This document shows, piece after piece, positions 56,890-64,000 of a stretch of 64,000 nucleotides of DNA. The DNA lies in contig CM060703.1 of assembly GCA_030686995.1 (NCBI GenBank), positions 1,334,501-1,398,500 of the forward strand. The letters are read 5' to 3'. A program made the translations under genes and the position numbers. Under the pieces are notes generated by a model, which had not been told where the DNA came from, searched no databases, and saw only the letters and a program-made list of their open reading frames with translations. Within the stretch, counting starts at the first letter, position 1. Each line of letters begins with the position of its first letter. Source of the DNA: Artemisia argyi. Lineage: Eukaryota > Streptophyta > Magnoliopsida > Asterales > Asteraceae.

Positions 56890-58490
56890 CAATGTAATGT
56901 GGAAAGTTGCTCAAAATATTAACATGCTCTAAACTTTGTTCATTTTGATTTTATGCATTTATAATGTAATGTGGCCAAACAGTTATGGCAAATATTGAAG
57001 TAGAATTATTAATTATTTATGCAAGACTATGTTGCCGAAATAAAGTTAGCCTATAATATAATTTCATTGTGCCCAATTAATCTGTATTTTGCAAGCCATT
57101 TTAGATTTTACCTTTTCTGCATTTCTGTTTCTATAATTTGTGCAAGTGTACATCTTCTCAACTCTCAAATATGTTTCTCCGCTATAATCTGATGTTAAGC
57201 TTTAGCATACGGCAATCAGGACTAAAACCCAAGTACAATGGTTCAAAAAGTCAATCACACGTTAATAATATTATTTAGTATACATAAAAAGGCGGCAATC
57301 TTAATCAAATCATATGAAAAAGAAGTAGATTGGGGATGGTTTTACTGTTACAGGTAGGGGTGAAAACGAGCCGAGCCGAGCCCGAGCCCGAGCCTAGCCA
57401 GAGCTCGTGCTCGGCTCGTTTATATATATAAAGCTCAAGCTCGAGCTCGTTTCGAGCCTAATATTTTGAGCTCGAGCTCGGCTCATGAAAATTTTTACAA
57501 GCTCGAGCTCGAGCTCAAGCTCGGGCCCGACTAATTTGTATGATGTTTTAAAGAAAACAAAATTAAAATGGAGCTCGGCTCGTTAATTATATAAAGCTCA
57601 AGCTCGTTTACTACTTTTAAGCTTGTTTATACGAATAAACAATATATATACGTATATATTTTTCAGGCTCGTTTAGGCTCGTGAGCCTACACGAGCTTTT
57701 TGTATAGAGCTCGAGCTCGATTATTAAATGAGCCCAAACTTAGGCTCGAGCTCGGGCTCGAGCTCGTTTAGGCTGGGCTCGTTCGAGCTTTTTACCGATC
57801 CGATCCCGAGCTTTTCACGAGCAGCTCGGCTAGTTTCCACCCCTAGTTACATGTCAAAACGGATATTTTTTAGCTATAAATGAAACGGGTTAAAAGTTTT
57901 CCTGGCATGTTTTTAAAAGCTTACAACTTCCCGAATGGTTTTATTAAATGTATTAACTTGCTATTTTCATGATATACGGTAATATTTTAAATTATATCTA
58001 ATAAAATATTTGTGCACAAAACTCCCTTTAAACACATACAGAAAAGTAAATCTCATGGTTAACAATTGACAGGTGAATGTATTCAGTGTTTTAATAGGTT
58101 GGTGCTTGCAATTGGACATAACCTCATGAACATTGATTGATAACATATCAGAGGGTATATACATCTAATGTGTAGAAATTCTGTACTGATGCAATGCAGA
58201 GCACAAAAAATGCCAGTGAATCTTTAATCAGAGAATAGCAGAGCACTATGAATCCGCTCATGCCTGATGTTCAAATCTTTTAGGGAGGTACATGGTTAGG
58301 CAATGCGGAGCACAATAAACCCATCTCATCAACACGAGTCATATATCCCTTGGTTTGAGCATAAAATTATGATCGAGAGAACTAGGTTAAAAATTAAACG
58401 TAAGTGTAATAATCTAACAATCAGCTACAATAACATCAACAACAACAATACCAAATCCCGCCGAGGTAAAATTTAGACAGATCATACCTG
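56890..58490. repeat. Third, diverged copy of part of the 22-26 kb segmental duplication
   Basis: gttgctcaaaatattaacat (56906) matches 25577; catgaacattgattgataac (58126) matches 25671; aataaacccatctcatcaac (58313) matches 25814; and tagacagatcatacc (58472) matches 25967. The order is conserved. Inserted between are about 1.1 kb including the hAT element at 57355. Confidence 0.75.
57355..57845. mobile_element. hAT-like element, 491 bp
   Basis: Termini taggggtgaaaacgag and the inverted tagtttccacccc plus ta. Flanks gttacagg (57347-57354) and gttacatg (57846-57853) match at 7 of 8. The interior is built from gagctcgagctcg and gagccgagcccgag repeats. No coding capacity. Confidence 0.85.
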
Positions 58491-58548
58491 TATATACAAT
58501 TAAAAATGCTAAAAAACTAATAACAACCCTGTAAGCTAATACTAATAA

Positions 58549-58876
58549 GAGTTAACTACATAAATGGTCCCTGTGGTTTGTTGAAAATTACGGATTCAGT
58601 CAATTTTTTATTTTTGTATCAGATCCGGTCCTTGTGGTTTTAAAATGTTTCAGATTTAGTCCAATTTGTCTAATAAGGTACGTGAAATGACCAAAATACC
58701 CCTACCTTCAACATTTTATTCATTTTTTAGGTGTGGGTATTTTGGTCATTTTATGTCAAAATAGACTGAATCAGAGACATTTTAAAACCACAGGGACCGG
58801 ATCTGATACAAAAATGAAAAATGGACCGAATCCATAATTTCTAACAAACCACAGGGACCATTTATGTAGTTAACTC
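58549..58876. mobile_element. Mutator-like MITE, 328 bp, 9-bp target duplication
   Basis: Perfect direct repeat tactaataa at 58540-58548 and 58877-58885. The termini gagttaactacataaatggt and their inverted copy at the right are near perfect. The whole element folds on itself (ccctgtggttt ... aaaccacaggg; gaccaaaatacc ... ggtattttggtc). Confidence 0.9.
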
Positions 58877-58885
58877 TACTAATAA

Positions 58886-60765
58886 TTACTACAACAAAGG
58901 GTGTAATTATACACACTGATTGGGGTAGATTTCCACGGTTTTTGGTGTGTTAAAACTAAAAGTACACGCATAGGATAGCATGTCAATAGTTGGCGTCACA
59001 AAATGCACGACACCTTAATGCGTGGAGAAAGCTTGGAAAAGACCATGCTTTATAGGGTGTAGAATTTGAACAATAAGTACACACTTAATGGGGTGGAGAA
59101 ATTCATCAAAAGTACACGCTTTGTAGGGTGCAAATTTTTAAAACTACACGCTTTAACTTGTGTTCTTTAATCATCAACCCCAATGCAAACTCTTACATGC
59201 TTTTTATTGTCACTATTTTGATCATTTTACATTTAAAAAAAAAAAAAAAAAAAAAAAAAATCTGTATCAATTTCATAGCAACATCATAATTCATGAACCT
59301 CAAATGATCAAATCTGTAGCAATTTCATAGCAACATCAAATCTGAAGCAATTTTATAACCTCACCTCAGATACTCAAATAACAATTTCATAGCAATTTCT
59401 AAGTATGTTTACAATAAATCATTGAAAGCTAGCTTCTTCGATCTTTCATCTTCAAGTATTCAAAAATTACTGAAATCCATTGCAAGCTTTGATATTTCGT
59501 CTTCAACAAGCTCCTAAATAATGAGAAAAAAAAACCAAAATTTACAGGATTAATGATTTAGGAATTGGTAACATAAACAGATTAGAATCAAAATGGGTTA
59601 ATTCATACAACGGGTCAAACGAGTTGGTTGACTACGGGGTTGGTTGAGCCGAGCGGCTTTTATACCGGTGCATAGTGATTTAATAACATCACATCGAATG
59701 AGTGTCGTTTAGAACACTTTCCTTCACATTTAACACATGGTAATCAAAATATTGGTTAACTACGCTATGCAACCAAACACTCGAAATCAACTAGTAAAAC
59801 AGATAGTCATGTGATTGGTCCATAAATGACTAGTAGTACACGACAATATGCATTGCAAATAGTAAGCAAAATAAGCTACCTTGTACTTGGTTGAAATAAG
59901 AAGAATCTCTTGTTTAATAATCTTGCCAACACGAACCGACTTCCGACAGATCAAAATGCTGCCATGTCAACAAATATAGTAATAAGTTATGACTAATTCA
60001 AATTCGCATGATCATGAAAACATTATAGCATGTCAATATCATAAATATAGTAATCTGCGATACATTGACATCTTGTTCAACTTACAGTTTAAGGACTTGG
60101 TGAGTTATATCTATATGCTTCATGCTGGTAATGCGCACATCTCTATATGGTAACACATTTTTAACAATATTTATTGTTTTCAACAGGCGAAAACCCAAAC
60201 GGCTGTTACTGTGAATCATATATGTTACAGTGAATCATATATGAGGTTAACTTGACTCGACCCATTCATCTAGAAACTATACTGTATAACTATAGATGTC
60301 ATGTGGTACATAAGTATAAATACTATATATAACCAACTTACTACTAAAAATCACATTCATCTAGAAACGAATTCAATGACTGAATATGACATAAGTTGTC
60401 ACATTCATCTACTAAAAATGTCTAGACCTATAAAACATGATATTTTTTCAAAAAAATTGTTCAAACACTTCATACTAGCTAATACAATACTATTCAAAAC
60501 TTAAAATAAGAATTAGCATTCATCCAAAAACAGTCATAGTAAGTCGTTACAGCTATACCCTTCTTTGCTATCACTAACTTATGAACACTATCTAGTCAGT
60601 CAACCATGTTTTACCTTTGACTTTCAAAGTCAAACCCATCGCTCCACAATCCAAACATCTAATAGCAGAACATAAATTAAATAATAAAACATACTGGTGA
60701 CCGGAACTTATAGCAGAACATCTAATAGAGAATTTACTTACAGTTCCGATTGTGTGCATGTGAGG
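58886..60765. other. Gene-free stretch
   Basis: Recurring acacgct-tgtagggtg phrases (59045-59145) suggest a decayed tandem or terminal repeat. A poly(A) run is at 59236-59260. No exon is recognised. Confidence 0.4.
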
Positions 60766-61450
60766 TTCAGCCTATTTTTCAGCTTGTGCCTTTTTCTCCA
60801 ATGCCTGCCACAATAAAATGATAACTTGCATGTGTTCTCATCTTAGACTAAAAACAGAACACTTATACTAAATAGAGAATAAATGGCGCATGCAACAATG
60901 CCTAAAAACAAGGATATACAAGTATTACAGTTTGTTTAAGTGACAGAAAAGCATGAATACTTTAAAGAAGAGCTACCTGATAACCAACTAACCGAGTTGC
61001 AAGCCAAGGTTGTAGCAAAGCACCATGAACCTTGATACATTTTACAAAGCACATTAAGATTACTCAAATTCTGCAAATGAGGTCTACTTCTATTAGTTTA
61101 AAATCATTCAAGTAATCTTACATCATGAAGATTTGGAGTTAGATCATTTTTTGTCTTGGTTTCCAAGGCCTCCCTTAAGTTGTTCTTCAACTGCATCTTC
61201 ATTTGGAGCTTCTCCACCTGCAATGTAAGACAAGTAATCTTGACATGTCGAGGTATTTTTATATCTCATACAAACCCGTTTCTCCAATTCATGAGCATTT
61301 TTAACCTATTCATTAGCATCTAAGAACCTTTTAGCTTACCTCATCAAAGCTACTTCACTTAAAAGCTACTTCACTTGCAGTGATGTAATGCTATCTGACT
61401 TCTATTTCATTACCATCTCTTTCTCTGCAATTGCTTTCTCTTTAGTACAT
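60766..61450 (-). pseudogene. Coiled-coil protein gene fragment, several exon-like pieces
   Basis: Minus-strand pieces in plausible order: TKEKAIAEKEMVMK then TAG (about 61450-61405); NAHELEKR (near 61285); VEKLQMKMQLKNNLREALET then KTKNDLTPNLHD with a GTAAG donor (61219-61120, after acceptor cattgcag); VHGALLQPWLATRLVGYQ then a GTAGCT donor (about 61031-60977); ALEKKAQAEK and TAG (about 60807-60775, after acceptor ttgtggcag). Lys/Glu-rich helical composition suggests a coiled coil. The stop in the first piece and short exons point to a degenerate copy, but the last three could still be read. Family not recognised. Confidence 0.35.
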
Positions 61451-62778
61451 GATATTGTTCATACATATGCAACAGAGTTACATTTTTTTTTGGTGCAAAA
61501 GGTGAATGATTATATTAAATGAAACATTTGTACATCAGATAAAACAACATCAACTGGTTGGACGTGCCCAAACCAGGATACTCAAAACAACATTCTAGGC
61601 CTGATTATCAGATACAACATTTAGAAAAGCCATGAAACTAAACCAATACAGCTTGTTTAATCATTCCACAGCTCCTTCCAAGCCTGCAGTTACCTATCAT
61701 CAGGTATACAACATACTGCAGTTTCCATATTCACCTTTTATGCACCAAATACCATCTAGCTACATTTCCACCTTATCTACTCATCATGGTCATTCAACCT
61801 GCCACCACAATAACCATGACAAGTTACATAATAAATGGTGAATATGGAAACTGCAGACATATTCTTGCATTCAAAAAAAATAGTACAATGAGCCAAAACT
61901 TATTAAATTTTATTATCCTATGTTTAAATATTAATGCAAATATATACTAGTATATTCTTGCATTCAACAAAACATGTGTTAAATGAGTCGTGCTTCTATA
62001 CTCCTTTAAACTGTGTGTCTAAATGATAGTCTTATCTAGTAAATACCCTGGGACACTTTTTAGTTGGTCTCTTCAAAAAAAAAATTGAACTTTGTAAACA
62101 GGCTTGTCGGGATCCAACTCTAAAGTCACCTAGTCATAAAGCTATACTCTAAGCATTAACTTAAGACACATAGCAATATTCACAGTTAATATCTAAACGA
62201 ACTCGTATTTTTTATCCCCAAAAAATGCTTAAGTTCCACTCGTGAGATCCGAAAACAGTTACTTACATCATACAACACTATTAAGCAGATTTAACAAACC
62301 CTAACGTTAGCCCCAATTATAACAAGCAACAATACAATGACCAAATCAATCAAATCGATTATCAATAACTCAAGCATATTTCTTCGAACAATCAATTTCA
62401 CACAAATTATTATACTTAAACAAACGCATATTAATAGTTTTATACCTTAGACGCGTAGCTGTCGCTATTGGACCATTTAAAATGAAAAAAAACAAAACCC
62501 TAGCTGCATCAATTTGTACAAATTAACAAAAGTGAGAAAGTGAAAATGATAAAAGTGATTTAGTATAAAAAAGTGAACGACTTTAAAATTCGAGCAGATA
62601 TCTTTCAATTGAAAGTGATAGAAAGGAATTGTTGTAATTTTATTGAAAGTGATTTGGGAAACACTATTGAGGGTGCGTTTCGTATGCCGCTAATGATTTT
62701 AATAGTAGTAGTGGACCCCACACTTTTAATATAAAAAGTTTTTGTATAAAAGTTTTTGTCCACGCTTTTTATTGTCAA
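61451..62778. other. Gene-free stretch; possible 5' leader of the coiled-coil gene
   Basis: On the minus strand near 62500-62445 a leader-like ctagggttttgt and a GTATAAAAC donor-like site occur 1 kb upstream of the first exon-like piece. gcagtttccatattcacc (61708) and its inverted copy ggtgaatatggaaactgc (61838) form an inverted repeat about 150 bp long overall. Confidence 0.35.
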
Positions 62779-62815
62779 CGAGGTTTTAAACCCGCGCGTT
62801 GCCGCGGGGTTTTTG
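62779..62815 (-). mobile_element. Helitron-like GC hairpin
   Basis: aacgaggttttaaacccgcg and cgttgccgcggggtttt: near copy of 27231-27262. Hairpin with stem cccgcg / cgcggg; no canonical CTRR beside it. Confidence 0.35.
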
Positions 62816-64000
62816 TATACGCAAGTTAGCACAAAAAAGTGAGGGACGAAGTTACTATATTGTGTTAGAATGTTAGGGTCTAGTTAGAGTAACAAAAAGC
62901 ACGAAGTTATTCAACGTTGCCCTGAATGTGCTTGGGGTAGCAATAATTCAAGTAATAATAGTCATAAGGAAGTTGTGTCTTTTTAGACGATACATTATAA
63001 GGCTAACATTTTCCGGTTTAAAAAGTGGAAGGCTGCCTGCCTCTTTTCTTATTGCCTCATGGTTTTTTCTGCTGCATCTGTTATGTTGTTGCAGTTGGTG
63101 CTCTTGTTTCTGGTGTTTTTGATGTTTCTGGTGGTGTTGTTTGTTGTTTAGTGGAACCTGTTTCTGCAGCGGTTGGCAATGGTGCTGTTGACACAACTCC
63201 AGACTAATAAAAACTCTTTTTCCTTAAACTCTTTTTCCAATAGTTCAATCTCAAATGTATCTGTAACCAAAAAAACAATTAAAAAGCAACATATAATGAT
63301 GATTTTCCTTTCTATGTTTTTATCATTTTGCTTTATAATGTTTTGATCAGGTGTCTGCAACTGGTACGAAACTGATTTTCAGAATCCAAATGTTTGACCC
63401 TCTAAATAATCAAGGGGTCGATATGTACTGATTATTACCGTAATGACCAGTTTGAAAAAGCAAATTAAAATACCACCTCTTAAGAAATTAAGCATTCAGG
63501 AGAAACAGAGGGTGCCCTTAACATTAAAAAAAGTATACTTATTTATAAGCAGAAAACATAATGAATCCAAAAGATCCCCTTAACATTAAAAAAAAAGTAA
63601 TATACTAAAGGGGTGTTTGTGTTAACTTACAAAGATTTGTAAAAGCCGATATAAACTCACATTTTTCAGCATATTATATTGAGTTTATGCACTTGAGGTG
63701 TACGCGCAAGGTGATAGGCAGTTTATAAGCCGAAAAATGCGAGCTTCATTGGCTTTTTAAATGTTAATAAGCGGATAAGCCCATAAAAAGTGTGCTAGTG
63801 ACTAATTTAAATAAGAGTAGACATTAACGATAAAAGAATTTTAAAGAGTTTTCAATAAAGCTTGATATGTCACCTTTTATATCATAACAAATAAGAAAAT
63901 GTGAAGCCGATTGTAAAGCTAAATAGGATTCACAATAGAGTAGAGTTTTTTGTGGATAAAAGGATCGACTCTAATTATCAAAGATCAGGTTTTTTTTTAA
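62816..64000. other. Gene-free stretch to window end
   Basis: A Cys/Val-rich ORF at 62928-63210 on plus arises from gttgttgc-type repeats and has no family signature. 63605-63790 has ggggtgtttgtgtta and aagcggataagccc, resembling decayed MITE ends. Confidence 0.4.

Noticed and set aside
57355..57845. GC-rich alternating motif as a promoter or CpG island
   Set aside because: The gagctcgagctcg pattern is bounded exactly by hAT termini and target duplications, so it is transposon sequence.

Overview
The window looks like nuclear DNA of a eudicot plant: it is AT-rich, its genes have GT-AG introns, plant protein families are present (ATP-type PEP carboxykinase, GT43 xylan glycosyltransferase, DC1-domain proteins, an SKP1-like relic), and most of the sequence is plant transposons (Ty1/copia, hAT, Mutator, Stowaway-like, Helitron, SINE, LINE). 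The repeat style reminds me of Asteraceae, but that is a weak impression, not a demonstration.

Layout. 1-7.2 kb: two relics of one LTR family (ends near 3085 and 7181) separated by SINE-like and gene-free sequence. 7.3-9.6 kb: an SKP1-like pseudogene (minus) and a two-exon gene (plus) with a 29-residue triple repeat. 9.6-13 kb: no gene, one small hAT element. 13.2-16.7 kb: nine exons of PEP carboxykinase (minus) that join in frame to 574 codons but lack the N-terminal extension and any start codon. 17-22.1 kb: a 737-bp hAT element, a Helitron terminus, and a Helitron candidate carrying ORF fragments and a minisatellite. 22.2-33.6 kb: two copies of a segmental duplication, each carrying the last two exons of a GT43 gene, with a Mutator-like region holding MITEs and a LINE relic between them. 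33.6-43.7 kb: a DC1-domain gene (minus) in two tandem forms. The proximal copy is 5'-truncated and frameshifted. The distal copy would encode 675 residues, but a complete 5869-bp copia element has split its first exon. 43.7-58.5 kb: repeats related to the DC1 promoter, Helitron and SINE relics, a 2093-bp Mutator-like element with a nested hAT, further hAT elements, and a third diverged piece of the 22-26 kb duplication. 58.5-64 kb: a Mutator-like MITE, degenerate coiled-coil exons (minus) and gene-free sequence.

There is no operon-like gene cluster and I see no coherent new defence or biosynthetic system. The strongest signals are: (1) a very recent copia insertion (LTRs identical by eye, 5-bp target duplication) inside an otherwise open DC1 gene; (2) several hAT elements with similar termini but quite different subterminal motif arrays; (3) a mosaic of segmental duplications sharing one breakpoint sequence; (4) a PEPCK gene with its 5' end missing. 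All coordinates, splice sites and joins were read by eye. No database search was possible, so family names rest on recognised motifs.
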